Source of the DNA: Fimbriimonadales bacterium
Lineage (GTDB): Bacteria; Armatimonadota; Fimbriimonadia; Fimbriimonadales; Fimbriimonadaceae
Direction of reading: 5' to 3'
NCBI GenBank assembly: GCA_026392145.1
Contig: JAPLCS010000148.1
Coordinates: 1 to 16,242 of the forward strand
Length of the DNA stretch: 16,242 nt
The notes under the pieces: model-generated
What the model saw: only the letters and a program-made list of their open reading frames with translations
Told to the model about the DNA's origin: nothing
Databases searched by the model: none
Program-made: the position numbers and the translations under genes
Shown: positions 1 to 7,818 of the stretch, one piece after another
How positions within the stretch are numbered: position 1 is the stretch's first letter
How the letters are laid out: every line of letters begins with the position of its first letter

Positions 1-1144
1 GTCCCTTCATTTTATCCATAGAAACATTGAACCTCTCTGAAACGGCCAAAGCAATTTTCTGAAATCCCGGCTTTGAATAATCTGCCTGATAGTACTTCTC
101 AACTAACTTCTCGGCAAAATCAAGAGTAATTTCCTGATTCTGAATCGAGGCAAGGGCAATCATCTTAGTAATGGCGCCTTCAAGAACTCGGATATTTCCA
201 GGCACTGACTTTGCCAAGAACATTGCAACCTCAAACGGGAAAACAACTCCCTTAGCAACGGCCTTCGAAAGAATAATCGCACAGCGAGTCTCAGTATTGG
301 GGCTCAGGACATCTGCAACCAATCCACTTTCAAGGCGCGACCTTAGACGCTCATCCATCCGATAAATGTCTTTTGGTGGTCGGTCTGATGTCAAAACGAT
401 TTGATTACCGCCCTGATGCAAATAATTGAAAGTATGGAAAATCTCTTCTTGAGTCTTATCCTTTCCGGCTAAATGCTGAATATCGTCAAGCAACCAGACT
501 TTAACGTCTCGGTGTTGCCGGCGAAACTGTTCTACACGATTTGCTTGAAGAGCCAAAACAAAATCTTCGGCGAACTGTTGAGCCGAAATATAGGCAATGG
601 AAATCTTTGGATTGTTCTTTCGCAGTTCAGTGGCGATGGCATGCAACAAATGCGTCTTCCCCAACCCACTTGGTCCCCAAATGAAAAGAGGGTTATAAGT
701 GCCTCCTGGCTCAGAGGCGACCGCCTTAGCACCAGCAAATGCCAGTCGGTTGGTATCGCCGACTATGAAGTTTTCAAAATTAAATGACGGATTTGGCTCA
801 AAAGCGGTCGACTGAGAAACCACTTGAGGCGTGGCTACTACAGTAGTTGGCTCTTCGAGTTCTCGTTTTTCTCTTGGTCGAGCAACAATTTCCAGTTCAA
901 CCGAGTAACCGAGTTCATCGCTAATAAAACTCTGGAGCATTCCTGCAAATCGTTCACGCACCCACTCTTGCATGAATTTTCCAGGGGCAGCAAGCCGCAC
1001 AACATTCCCGTCCAATGACACAGGTTCCAAAGGCTTCAAGTACTTATTGACATGTGACTCATGGACCTCAGTGGCCAATCGTGCGAGTACATTTCGCCAA
1101 ACGACATGCAATTCGGAGTCATCAAAGGAAAACTGGTCTGACAT
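1..1144 (-). CDS. dnaA: Chromosomal replication initiator protein DnaA (partial, C-terminus off window)
   Basis: DnaA is the AAA+ ATPase that binds DnaA boxes and opens the replication origin. Reading the minus strand from ATG at 1144-1142 gives 381 codons with no stop before the left edge. Visible parts: domain I (about residues 1-87), a short variable linker (about 88-118), and the AAA+ domain III with Walker A GPSGLGKT (157-164), Walker B VWLLDDIQ (216-223), sensor-1 region LTSDRPP (251-257), the arginine-finger box ERLRSRLESGL (265-275) and sensor-2 region RVLEGAI (319-325). Only the start of the DNA-binding domain IV (from about 365) is in the window, so the HTH signature is not seen. 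The start is supported by a purine-rich GAAGAGA upstream and a perfect -10 box 45 nt upstream. It is divergent from thiN. The family assignment is very secure. Confidence 0.97.
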   Translation of the reverse strand, partial: MSDQFSFDDSELHVVWRNVLARLATEVHESHVNKYLKPLEPVSLDGNVVRLAAPGKFMQEWVRERFAGMLQSFISDELGYSVELEIVARPREKRELEEPTTVVATPQVVSQSTAFEPNPSFNFENFIVGDTNRLAFAGAKAVASEPGGTYNPLFIWGPSGLGKTHLLHAIATELRKNNPKISIAYISAQQFAEDFVLALQANRVEQFRRQHRDVKVWLLDDIQHLAGKDKTQEEIFHTFNYLHQGGNQIVLTSDRPPKDIYRMDERLRSRLESGLVADVLSPNTETRCAIILSKAVAKGVVFPFEVAMFLAKSVPGNIRVLEGAITKMIALASIQNQEITLDFAEKLVEKYYQADYSKPGFQKIALAVSERFNVSMDKMKG

Positions 1145-1188
1145 AGTTGTGGGATCTCTTCTTAACAGGCTGGGGTGCCGGGAGCAAG

Positions 1189-1194
1189 ATTATA
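1189..1194 (-). promoter_or_regulatory. Probable dnaA -10 element
   Basis: On the minus strand this is a perfect TATAAT, 44 nt before the dnaA ATG. Transcription would start near 1182 and leave a leader of about 38 nt. No good -35 sits 16-18 nt upstream. A TTGACC lies only 12 nt upstream of the -10, too close to be its partner. Sequence match only. Confidence 0.45.
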
Positions 1195-1337
1195 CAACTA
1201 TAAAGTGGTCAACAAAGGGGGGCATTTCTGAAGATTTTTGCACCCTTTTTCATACGGTATTCGTCTTGACATTTCTGCCTTCTTTTTGCAGACGAAACTT
1301 CCCTGCACATCTGTCAGGTGTTCATTTCATCTTTTGG

Positions 1338-1348
1338 TAGACTAACTT
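1338..1348 (+). promoter_or_regulatory. Possible thiN -10 region, short leader
   Basis: Two overlapping TAnnnT hexamers occur just before the thiN ATG at 1356: TAGACT (1338-1343) and TAACTT (1343-1348). The second leaves 7 nt before ATG, which would give an almost leaderless mRNA. No Shine-Dalgarno sequence is visible before this ATG, which agrees with leaderless initiation. No clear -35. Weak evidence alone, but it repeats the pattern at uvrB, the glycosidase and the PqqD-like gene. Confidence 0.3.
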
Positions 1349-1355
1349 ATCACCA

Positions 1356-2012
1356 ATGGCAAAAAATGTGGTCGGAGTCCTAGGAGGAAACTACACATCA
1401 AGCAGAATCCTTACCGGTTGGCTATCAGAAGCAGACTGCATTATTGGTGCTGACTCCGGAGCACATAGGATTCGCGAATTGGGGTTCTTGCCCCACGTCG
1501 TCCTTGGCGATTTAGACTCAATCCACCTCGATTCTCTTGAGTTCTTCCAAAATAGTCCAACCGTAGACGTGATAGAAATTCGACATCAAGACATTACTGA
1601 TTGTGGAAAGTTGCTTTCATTTGCGGAGCAGCAAGGCATTACCAAACTTTTGCTCACTGGCACGGAAGGAGACCTCATGGATCATCAACTTGATGCCATT
1701 CATACAGCGATTAAATCGCCACTTGATATCACCTTCGGTCTTGAACGCGGAATTGGAGCGATTCTAAAGGGAGAAGTATCAAAGCAATTCCAAGTAAAGG
1801 AGGGTTGTCGTTTGTCTTTGATTCCCATCACTGAATCAACGTGCGTGCACCTCACCGGAGTGAAGTGGACTCTTGAAAACACCACCCTTTCTCCAACTGG
1901 GTCAACCAGCATTTCAAACATTGCCACCTCAGAGGTTGTACGAGTATCTATTGCCAGCGGGGCGGTCTATCTTTTCATCGAAGGCATCACCTCGTTTAGC
2001 CAATTGCCCTAA
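1356..2012 (+). CDS. thiN: Thiamine pyrophosphokinase
   Basis: Transfers pyrophosphate from ATP to thiamine to make the cofactor thiamine diphosphate, in the cytoplasm. The 218-residue product has the usual family length. N-terminal catalytic-domain motifs are present: ADSGA (32-36), GDLDSI (51-56), and HQDITD (77-82), matching the family's acidic Mg/ATP motifs. GDLMDHQL (105-112) occupies the place of the usual GxRxDH motif, with Asp-His kept. The C-terminal part (about 135-218) fits the beta-sandwich thiamine-binding domain. The first ATG has no visible Shine-Dalgarno; a TAnnnT hexamer ends 7 nt upstream. uvrB follows after 89 nt with its own likely promoter. No TPP-riboswitch-like structure was noticed upstream. 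Confident on family. Confidence 0.9.
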   Translation: MAKNVVGVLGGNYTSSRILTGWLSEADCIIGADSGAHRIRELGFLPHVVLGDLDSIHLDSLEFFQNSPTVDVIEIRHQDITDCGKLLSFAEQQGITKLLLTGTEGDLMDHQLDAIHTAIKSPLDITFGLERGIGAILKGEVSKQFQVKEGCRLSLIPITESTCVHLTGVKWTLENTTLSPTGSTSISNIATSEVVRVSIASGAVYLFIEGITSFSQLP

Positions 2013-2089
2013 ACTAACTCAAAAAGCGAAATTTATACGAATCAAGCTACGGTTGCACCCAAGGCATTCAATAAGCAGGCTTCAAGGCG

Positions 2090-2095
2090 TATATT
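2090..2095 (+). promoter_or_regulatory. Probable uvrB -10 element, leaderless spacing
   Basis: TATATT ends 6 nt before the GTG at 2102, so a transcript starting at the usual distance would begin at the start codon itself. There is no Shine-Dalgarno between -10 and start. A weak TTCAAT (2067-2072) lies at 17-nt spacing as a possible -35. Confidence 0.45.
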
Positions 2096-2101
2096 TACAC
2101 T

Positions 2102-4177
2102 GTGTCCATCGTAAAATTCGATAATCCCCTCGTGCTCAGTAACGACTTTGAGCCTAAAGGGGACCAGGGTTCGGCCATTGCAACTCTGGTCGATGGATTA
2201 GACAGTGGTTACCGTTTTCAAACTCTGCTCGGAGCTACGGGTACAGGCAAAACTTTTACCATGGCGTCCGTTATCAAGGAAACTCAAAGACCAGCGCTCA
2301 TCCTTGCCCACAATAAAACCCTAGCTGCTCAGCTTTGCCAGGAATTCAGAGCTTTTTTTCCAGAAAACTCAGTTCAATATTTCATCTCATATTACGACTA
2401 CTATCAGCCCGAAGCTTACGTCCCCTCAAGCGATCTGTATATCGAAAAAGACTCAAGTGTCAATGATGAAATAGAACGCCTTCGCCACGCAGCTACCCAT
2501 GCACTGCTTGAACGAAAAGATGTGATTGTAGTCGCCTCGGTTTCCTGTATTTACGGTCTAGGTTCACCGGATACATATGCTGAATCAGTTGTCACATTCG
2601 AAACAAATATGACCTTTGAACTGGATGCCGTACTCAAAAAACTTGTCGGAATGCAGTTCACCAGAAATGCAATGGTGCTAGAGCGCGGGACGTTCAGAGT
2701 GCGCGGCGACACCCTCGAAATTCAGCCCAAAGACGAAGAAATCGTAACACGAATAGAATTCTTTGGCGATACCGTAGAACGGATTCGACTCGTGGACCCA
2801 CTCACTCAAGAGGTCATAGATGAACCTCAAAAGGTAAGTATCTTCCCCGCTACACACTATGTAACTCCCTGGGAACGACTTGAAGCAGTGATAGACCAAA
2901 TCAATGAGGAGGTCTCCGCACAGGAAGCGTTGTTCCAAAGTCAAGGCAAACTATTGGAAGCACAACGTATCCGCCAGCGCGTCGAATTTGATCTTGAAAT
3001 GATGCGCGAAGTCGGTTATTGCAACGGAATCGAAAACTATTCTCGGTACTTCGACGGAAGAGCACCTGGCACCGCCCCTTACACGTTGCTGGACTTCTTA
3101 CCAAGTGATGCAATCGTATTCATAGACGAAAGCCACCAAACCTTGCCTCAAATTCGAGCCATGTACAACGGAGATAAACAAAGAAAATCCGTTCTCGTAG
3201 ATTACGGTTTTCGGCTTCCAAGTGCACTCGACAACCGACCACTAAAGTTTGAAGAGTTCCTTGAGCGAGTGCCGCAAGTCGTGTATGTTTCCGCAACACC
3301 TGGTCCGTTCGAAAAAGAGACGCAGGCGCAAATTGCCGAGCAAATCATCCGTCCAACTTACATCGTTGATCCTGAAATCGATATTCGTCCCACCACCGGA
3401 CAAATTGATAATTTGCTGGCGGAAATTCAGACGGTAGTGGCTAAGCAACAAAGAGTCCTAGTGACCACACTCACGAAAAAAATGGCGGAAGATTTAACAG
3501 GATATTTACAAGACCTAGGAATAAAAGTTAATTATATCCACTCTAACGTGCACTCTCTTGAGCGGCCTGAAATCCTTAGAGACCTACGTTTGGGTGTCTA
3601 TGACGTGGTGGTGGGCGTGAACCTTTTGAGGGAAGGTCTTGACCTACCTGAAGTTACTTTGGTGGCGATTCTGGATGCCGACAAAGAAGGATTTTTACGT
3701 TCTGAAACCTCACTCATTCAAACCATTGGACGAGCTGCTCGAAACGTAGACGGCAGGGTCATTATGTATGCGGATCGAATAACTGGTTCCATGGAACGCG
3801 CTATCGAGGAAACCTCAAGGCGACGAGCGGTCCAACTTGCCTATAACCAAAAAAATAGCACCGCGCCAATTACCATTAAAAAAGAAGTAAGAGAAACGAT
3901 TCGATCCTACGAAATGGTCGCCGAGATGGCTGCCCAATACACTCCAGATACTCAAGGAAGAGTTGGCGCAGACGGTGCACCGGTGAGAGTCGAAGACATT
4001 CCTTTGCTAATTGAATCGCTTGAAAAAGACATGAAAGACTTCGCCAAGGCAATGGAGTTCGAAAAAGCGGCAAATGTCAGAGACGAAATTGAATCGTTGA
4101 GAAAAATTTTAGGAACAAGCGATGGTCGCTTGGGTCAAGAGAAGCGAAAGGTCAGACGCTTTGCTTCACGAAAATAA
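2102..4177 (+). CDS. uvrB: UvrABC system protein B (excinuclease subunit)
   Basis: UvrB is the damage-verifying helicase-like subunit of nucleotide excision repair: it is loaded by UvrA and recruits UvrC for incision. The 691-residue product is full length. Motifs seen: Walker A GATGTGKT (44-51); the aromatic beta-hairpin that clamps [15 protein letters not shown] (97-108) onward; Walker B region FIDESH (340-345); helicase motif [10 protein letters not shown] (540-547); and a C-terminal UVR domain (about 636-672, rich in Glu/Lys with [11 protein letters not shown]) that contacts UvrC. Start is GTG: no other start fits better, the protein begins as other UvrBs do, and a -10 box sits exactly one leaderless distance upstream. 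uvrA and uvrC are not in the window. No motif is missing. Confidence 0.98.
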   Translation: MSIVKFDNPLVLSNDFEPKGDQGSAIATLVDGLDSGYRFQTLLGATGTGKTFTMASVIKETQRPALILAHNKTLAAQLCQEFRAFFPENSVQYFISYYDYYQPEAYVPSSDLYIEKDSSVNDEIERLRHAATHALLERKDVIVVASVSCIYGLGSPDTYAESVVTFETNMTFELDAVLKKLVGMQFTRNAMVLERGTFRVRGDTLEIQPKDEEIVTRIEFFGDTVERIRLVDPLTQEVIDEPQKVSIFPATHYVTPWERLEAVIDQINEEVSAQEALFQSQGKLLEAQRIRQRVEFDLEMMREVGYCNGIENYSRYFDGRAPGTAPYTLLDFLPSDAIVFIDESHQTLPQIRAMYNGDKQRKSVLVDYGFRLPSALDNRPLKFEEFLERVPQVVYVSATPGPFEKETQAQIAEQIIRPTYIVDPEIDIRPTTGQIDNLLAEIQTVVAKQQRVLVTTLTKKMAEDLTGYLQDLGIKVNYIHSNVHSLERPEILRDLRLGVYDVVVGVNLLREGLDLPEVTLVAILDADKEGFLRSETSLIQTIGRAARNVDGRVIMYADRITGSMERAIEETSRRRAVQLAYNQKNSTAPITIKKEVRETIRSYEMVAEMAAQYTPDTQGRVGADGAPVRVEDIPLLIESLEKDMKDFAKAMEFEKAANVRDEIESLRKILGTSDGRLGQEKRKVRRFASRK

Positions 4178-4188
4178 GCTTTGCTGAC

Positions 4189-4194
4189 TATAAT
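4189..4194 (+). promoter_or_regulatory. Probable -10 element of the glycosidase operon, leaderless spacing
   Basis: A perfect TATAAT sits in the 22-nt gap between uvrB and the glycosidase gene and ends 5 nt before its ATG at 4200. A TTCACG (4165-4170), inside the end of uvrB, lies 18 nt upstream as a possible -35. The downstream gene has no Shine-Dalgarno, so a leaderless transcript is the simplest reading. Confidence 0.5.
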
Positions 4195-4199
4195 GTCTT

Positions 4200-6107
4200 A
4201 TGGCGCTTTTGACAGCAGTTTTAGCTGCATCTGCACTGATACGGACTGGCTTCCCTAATCAGGCGAACACTGCTCCACAACCCATATGGCCTGGATTTGG
4301 AGTAAACATTCACTTTACTGATACATCTCAGGCTGAATTTAATTTGCTCAAGCGAGGAGGATTCCAATATGCACGAATGGACTTTAGCTGGGAGTCTATC
4401 GAAACTTCTCCGGCCCAATACAACTTCTCAGCGTATGATCGATTGCAGAAAAATCTTAGCGACCGAGGCATTCGACCGCTTTTCATACTTGGGTACGGAA
4501 ACAAACTGTACCAAGAGGGTGCCCCATCCACTCCACAATCTCAAACTGCGTTTGCTCAATTCGCTGCCGCAGCTGCAGAACATTTTAAGGGAAAAGAAAT
4601 TCTTTGGGAGATTTGGAACGAACCAAATCTCGGACAATTTTGGCAACCTTCACCCTCACCAGAAAGCTACCAATCCCTCGCGTTAAAGACTTCCGCGCTC
4701 ATGAAGCAAGCCGATCCGAGTTGCCGCATCATCGTGGGAGCAACATCAACAATGGATTACGACTTTCTCACGAGAACTCTCAATCGTCAATTACTCTCAC
4801 AGGTAGATGGTGTTTCAGTACATCCATATAGAACCGGAGGTCCCGAAAGTGTTTGGAACGAATACGGCAAGGTGAGAGGAATCATTGAAGCGAATGCTCC
4901 AGAGAACCGAAAAAATTTGCCAATTATCTGCTCAGAATGGGGATATTCAACCTATGCCAAGGGAGTCTCCGAAGGCAGACAGGCAATGTACCTGGTGCGT
5001 TCTTGGTTAATAAATGCCGCCGCTGGAGTTCCAGTCAGCATCTATTACGACTGGAAAGATGACGGTCCTAATCCTAATGAAAACGAACACAGATTCGGCA
5101 TCGTAACCGAAAAACTCAAGCCGAAGCCAAGCTTTTATGCCGCTCAATACATGCTTGCTACATTTGCAGGTTGTACGAATTTCAGAAAAGCAGTGACAAA
5201 TGACCCATTGAACTGGGTGATCGAAGCGGCTGGCGTAAACAAAATGGCGAGAGCAAGTTGGTACCAAAAAGAGGGAAACGTGCCGAAGTATGAAATCTTA
5301 AAGGTAAGCGATGGTCCAAAAATGTACGCCGAAATAATGGGACACACTTTTGGAGACCGTCCTCCCGTGAGTCGACTGCCAATGACCGTTGCCTTTGCAC
5401 CACCAATTGATAATGAGGGCTGGTGTGCACTCATTAAAAAACCAACTGCCGATTCTACAAAAGTAGAATTTAGGTTTAAGAAGAAGGATAACGGCGCAAA
5501 AGTTACGTGTTTTGCAACCGTTAATGGATTCAATGCCATCGAAACACTTGGGGCATCAGATATCGAGTCAGAGGTGTCAACAACCCTTCCAGGAATCCCA
5601 AGCTTCACAAGTAAGTTGAGTCTGTTGCACTTCAATCCAAATGATTGGCAACTCCAGTTATTTAGCGAAAACACCGCTCAACCACGCACAAACCTCACTG
5701 GTGAACCGGGAGTTTCAAAATTAACTTACCAATTCCCAAAGGGCTGGCAGTATGTGACTCTAGTTCCGAAGGAAACGTTCGAAATCCCCGCAAAAGCACG
5801 CCAAGCAGTGATTTGGGTGAAATCAGATCAAACTGGAAACATGCTCCGCTCAAGGTTCAGAGACGAAACCGGTCAAGTGTTTCAGGTTGACCTAGGGAGA
5901 TTGGACGAAGAAGTCATGAGAAAGGGCATGAAAGCGTTCGTCATTCCACTAGATGGAACTGGGATTGGGACGTATTGGGGCGGCTCCAACGACGGCAAAC
6001 CATCCGGCAAACTTTTTTGGGATGCCCTCCTCCTAATTGATTCGGCAAAAAGAGAAACCGGTAGCCAAGGTACGATTGAGTTCGGTCCGATTGCCTATGA
6101 GCTTTGA
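4200..6107 (+). CDS. Secreted clan GH-A glycoside hydrolase (GH39/PslG-like)
   Basis: Predicted exported retaining glycosidase acting on a beta-linked polysaccharide; the substrate cannot be told from sequence. Residues 1-27 look like a short signal peptide with a hydrophobic core, though without the usual N-terminal Lys/Arg. A TIM-barrel domain follows (about 30-330). It carries the clan GH-A catalytic pair: acid/base Glu141 in IWNEPN after strand 4 and nucleophile Glu246 in CSEWG near strand 7. Also typical are HPY (208-210) and the GFGVNIHF opening (32-39). The C-terminal 300 residues look all-beta and may be a carbohydrate-binding or jelly-roll module. No earlier in-frame start exists, because a TAA lies at 4191-4193. 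The last 11 nt overlap the next gene, so the two are probably co-translated. GH39 is a best guess; GH5 or another GH-A family is possible. Confidence 0.8.
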   Translation: MALLTAVLAASALIRTGFPNQANTAPQPIWPGFGVNIHFTDTSQAEFNLLKRGGFQYARMDFSWESIETSPAQYNFSAYDRLQKNLSDRGIRPLFILGYGNKLYQEGAPSTPQSQTAFAQFAAAAAEHFKGKEILWEIWNEPNLGQFWQPSPSPESYQSLALKTSALMKQADPSCRIIVGATSTMDYDFLTRTLNRQLLSQVDGVSVHPYRTGGPESVWNEYGKVRGIIEANAPENRKNLPIICSEWGYSTYAKGVSEGRQAMYLVRSWLINAAAGVPVSIYYDWKDDGPNPNENEHRFGIVTEKLKPKPSFYAAQYMLATFAGCTNFRKAVTNDPLNWVIEAAGVNKMARASWYQKEGNVPKYEILKVSDGPKMYAEIMGHTFGDRPPVSRLPMTVAFAPPIDNEGWCALIKKPTADSTKVEFRFKKKDNGAKVTCFATVNGFNAIETLGASDIESEVSTTLPGIPSFTSKLSLLHFNPNDWQLQLFSENTAQPRTNLTGEPGVSKLTYQFPKGWQYVTLVPKETFEIPAKARQAVIWVKSDQTGNMLRSRFRDETGQVFQVDLGRLDEEVMRKGMKAFVIPLDGTGIGTYWGGSNDGKPSGKLFWDALLLIDSAKRETGSQGTIEFGPIAYEL

Positions 6108-7056
6108 TTCCAACTCAATCCCAGCCAAGCTCATTCAACTTGCCCTCGGAGCAACCCCCTCACCAGACTTTTTCGCTCCCCACTCCTATTCAGAAGTAGA
6201 GCCTTTGGCGAGACACCATCGCCTGCTTTCCCTTGCGGCTCAATGCTTCCCTGAAAATCCACAAGCCATCGCAGACCAAAGACAAATTGCACTAAGAGAC
6301 CTACAAATCAAAGCACTCACAAGTAGCCTAAAAAGCCAACTAACCCAAGCAGGCATTCCCCACTGGGAGTTCAAAGGAGCAGCTTTGGGCGACCGACTAG
6401 GTGAAAAAGTTTCTCGTGAAAGCCGAGATATCGATATCTTAATCCCTCCACAACACTTTCATGACGCCTACTCAATTGTTGTTCAAGGCCGAACAGTTCA
6501 AGGTCCCGGTTACCCAGAAATTGGACCAGCCAATGATAAATGGCGGGCAGTAAAAGATGTTCGAATTCTCAATAACCAGCCAAATATAAAAATCGAGCTT
6601 CATTGGAGAATAACCGCAAAATACTTACATTTGGATATAAATGAACTCGTTTGGGAGGACATTTCTCAATCAGGAGATATCACCGATTCCCTATTATCAT
6701 GGATACTTTGCGTTCACGCAGCAGAACATGGATTTTACAGAATTCGGTGGGCCCGGGACCTGGCTATATTAGAAAAACAAGGCAAAAACCCGTTCAGCGT
6801 ATCGAAGCAACTTCCAAAAACGAATGCAGTCAGCCTTGTGGAACAGGCCATGCAAAAATTTAAGGATCCTAGCATTAGCCTATCTAACGCTCAACCTTCA
6901 AAATGGGTCGAAAAAGTCCTTTCCGGTTCGACCTCCCCTCCGACTTGGATAGAAGACCACAAAATGCGTTTTGAAATGTGCCCGACCCTCTCCAGCAAAC
7001 TTCATTTGCTCGTTTGTCTTGCAAACGGAAAACTCTTTCCAATCACAAAGATTTAA
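6097..7056 (+). CDS. NTP_transf_5-family nucleotidyltransferase (RiPP-cluster type)
   Basis: 319-residue protein resembling Pfam NTP_transf_5 (PF14907), a pol-beta-like nucleotidyltransferase family often found in lasso-peptide and related RiPP clusters and also in polysaccharide loci; its reaction is poorly known. Seen here: FKGAALGDRL (92-101) followed by RDIDIL (110-115), with Asp111 and Asp113 as the likely metal-binding pair; a third acidic residue in IELHWRI (Glu167); and HAAEHGFYRIRWARDLAIL (207-225), matching the family's helical C-terminal signature. All key residues appear intact, so it is probably active. I chose ATG 6097 because it gives an 11-nt overlap with the glycosidase stop. 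The longer frame from TTG 6037 would add 20 basic, unsupported residues. The PqqD-like gene follows after 21 nt. Confidence 0.75.
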   Translation: MSFDSNSIPAKLIQLALGATPSPDFFAPHSYSEVEPLARHHRLLSLAAQCFPENPQAIADQRQIALRDLQIKALTSSLKSQLTQAGIPHWEFKGAALGDRLGEKVSRESRDIDILIPPQHFHDAYSIVVQGRTVQGPGYPEIGPANDKWRAVKDVRILNNQPNIKIELHWRITAKYLHLDINELVWEDISQSGDITDSLLSWILCVHAAEHGFYRIRWARDLAILEKQGKNPFSVSKQLPKTNAVSLVEQAMQKFKDPSISLSNAQPSKWVEKVLSGSTSPPTWIEDHKMRFEMCPTLSSKLHLLVCLANGKLFPITKI

Positions 7057-7065
7057 GAAACTAGA

Positions 7066-7071
7066 TAAAAT
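7066..7071 (+). promoter_or_regulatory. Possible -10 element of the PqqD-like gene, leaderless spacing
   Basis: TAAAAT ends 6 nt before the ATG at 7078. ATCACA (7042-7047) lies 18 nt upstream as a possible -35. A Shine-Dalgarno role for AGGGAA (7072-7077) is also possible but it touches the ATG, which is too close. The gene may therefore have its own start of transcription inside the operon. Confidence 0.35.
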
Positions 7072-7077
7072 AGGGAA

Positions 7078-7374
7078 ATGAACGAGCGTCCGCACACTCA
7101 TTACAAAGCCAAGGACGGTGTTTTTCTCACTAGAGTTGGGGATGAAGGCATGATTCTAAATGGCAACAATGAGATGTGTTACCAGCTGAACACTACCGCA
7201 ACAAAAATGTGGGAGCAACTGGCAAAAGGTGTTTCGTTCCAAGAGGTGGTCCAACAAATCCACGTTGAATATAAGATAGATCAAGCAAGAGTTGAGAATG
7301 ACCTGGGATTGCTTATAGATGTACTCACTTCAAAGGGGTTGCTTTGCGAATCGTTCGAATCATCAAACGTCTAG
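7078..7374 (+). CDS. PqqD-family protein (RiPP recognition element, lasso B1-like)
   Basis: 98-residue protein of the PqqD fold (PF05402), a winged-helix-like RiPP recognition element that binds precursor leader peptides and presents them to modifying enzymes. Seen: the beta-rich N-terminus FLTRVGDEGMILNGNNEMCYQLN (16-38), then helices with TATKMWEQLAKG (40-51), SFQEVVQQI (53-61), and the closing segment VENDLGLLIDVLTSKGLL (72-89), which match the family pattern. The next gene, a B2-type protease, overlaps its end by 31 nt; this pairing is the standard lasso-peptide B1-B2 order. No pqqA, B, C or E is nearby, so a role in PQQ synthesis is unlikely. Family confident; the partner peptide is unknown. 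Confidence 0.8.
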   Translation: MNERPHTHYKAKDGVFLTRVGDEGMILNGNNEMCYQLNTTATKMWEQLAKGVSFQEVVQQIHVEYKIDQARVENDLGLLIDVLTSKGLLCESFESSNV

Positions 7375-7736
7375 CAAAAGTCCCAACAGTTTGGTGGAAT
7401 CTACAACGATGTAACCTTTCACTAAAGTCAAATGGATACAAAGTTACAGCAACAAAAAGTTGGAGTAACAATCTGGAGTGCTTCACACAAGCTGAAATTA
7501 TCCAAATTCATTCCATAGCCGGAAAGTTATCACCATGGACAACTTGCCTCAGGCGCTCATTACTTCTCAAAGACGATATCCAATCGATTGGAAAACAAGC
7601 GGCACTCGTCCGAGGGGTCATGCAGGGACCTAACAATAAAATGCTTCTCCACGCCTGGGTAGAGGTTGAAGGAAAAGTCGTAGGTGATAACGTAAATTAC
7701 GTCTCAAAATACTCAAAAATTAACGATGAAGTATGA
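7344..7736 (+). CDS. Lasso peptide biosynthesis B2-type protease (McjB C-terminal / Transglut_core3)
   Basis: 130-residue cysteine protease of the transglutaminase fold (PF13471) that removes the leader peptide from RiPP precursors, best known from lasso peptides. The catalytic triad is visible: Cys68 in PWTTCLRRSLLL, His103 in LLHAWVEVEG, and Asp115 in KVVGDNV. The spacing and surrounding residues fit the family, as does the length. The N-terminus (IIKRLAKVPTVWW) is basic and hydrophobic, as in other B2 proteins. Start is TTG 7344: a strong Shine-Dalgarno AAAGGGG (7332-7338) lies 5 nt upstream, and no ATG fits. The 31-nt overlap with the PqqD-like gene implies translational coupling. A cyclase gene, the usual third partner, is absent from the window. 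Confidence 0.82.
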   Translation: MRIVRIIKRLAKVPTVWWNLQRCNLSLKSNGYKVTATKSWSNNLECFTQAEIIQIHSIAGKLSPWTTCLRRSLLLKDDIQSIGKQAALVRGVMQGPNNKMLLHAWVEVEGKVVGDNVNYVSKYSKINDEV

Positions 7737-7784
7737 ATCAGTGCCACGAAAGACACATTCAAATTAGAATCAAAATTCAATACC

Positions 7785-7790
7785 TAATCT
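7785..7790 (+). promoter_or_regulatory. Possible -10 element of the cytochrome gene
   Basis: TAATCT ends 7 nt before GTG 7798, an alternative start of the cytochrome gene, so leaderless initiation at GTG is possible. If ATG 7819 is used instead, the leader would be about 20 nt with AAAGAG (7808-7813) as Shine-Dalgarno. Weak hexamer match. Confidence 0.25.
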
Positions 7791-7818
7791 CAATTGGGTG
7801 CAAGATGAAAGAGTGCCA

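Noticed and set aside
1266..1271. Perfect -35 TTGACA upstream of thiN
   Set aside because: The hexamer 17 nt downstream is CAGACG, not a -10; shifts of 1-2 nt do not help.
171..1340. Several plus-strand open frames across 171-1340
   Set aside because: Antisense or shifted shadows of dnaA, whose AAA+ motifs are continuous on the minus strand.
1347..1355. DnaA box TTATCACCA just before thiN
   Set aside because: Two mismatches to TTATnCACA and no second box nearby.
5144..5674. 176-codon minus-strand frame inside the glycosidase gene
   Set aside because: Antisense shadow with no family resemblance; the plus-strand gene is uninterrupted.
7737..7818. Lasso precursor peptide between the B2 gene and the cytochrome gene
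   Set aside because: No frame there encodes a leader-core peptide with start signals; only a five-codon frame at 7805 overlaps the cytochrome ATG.
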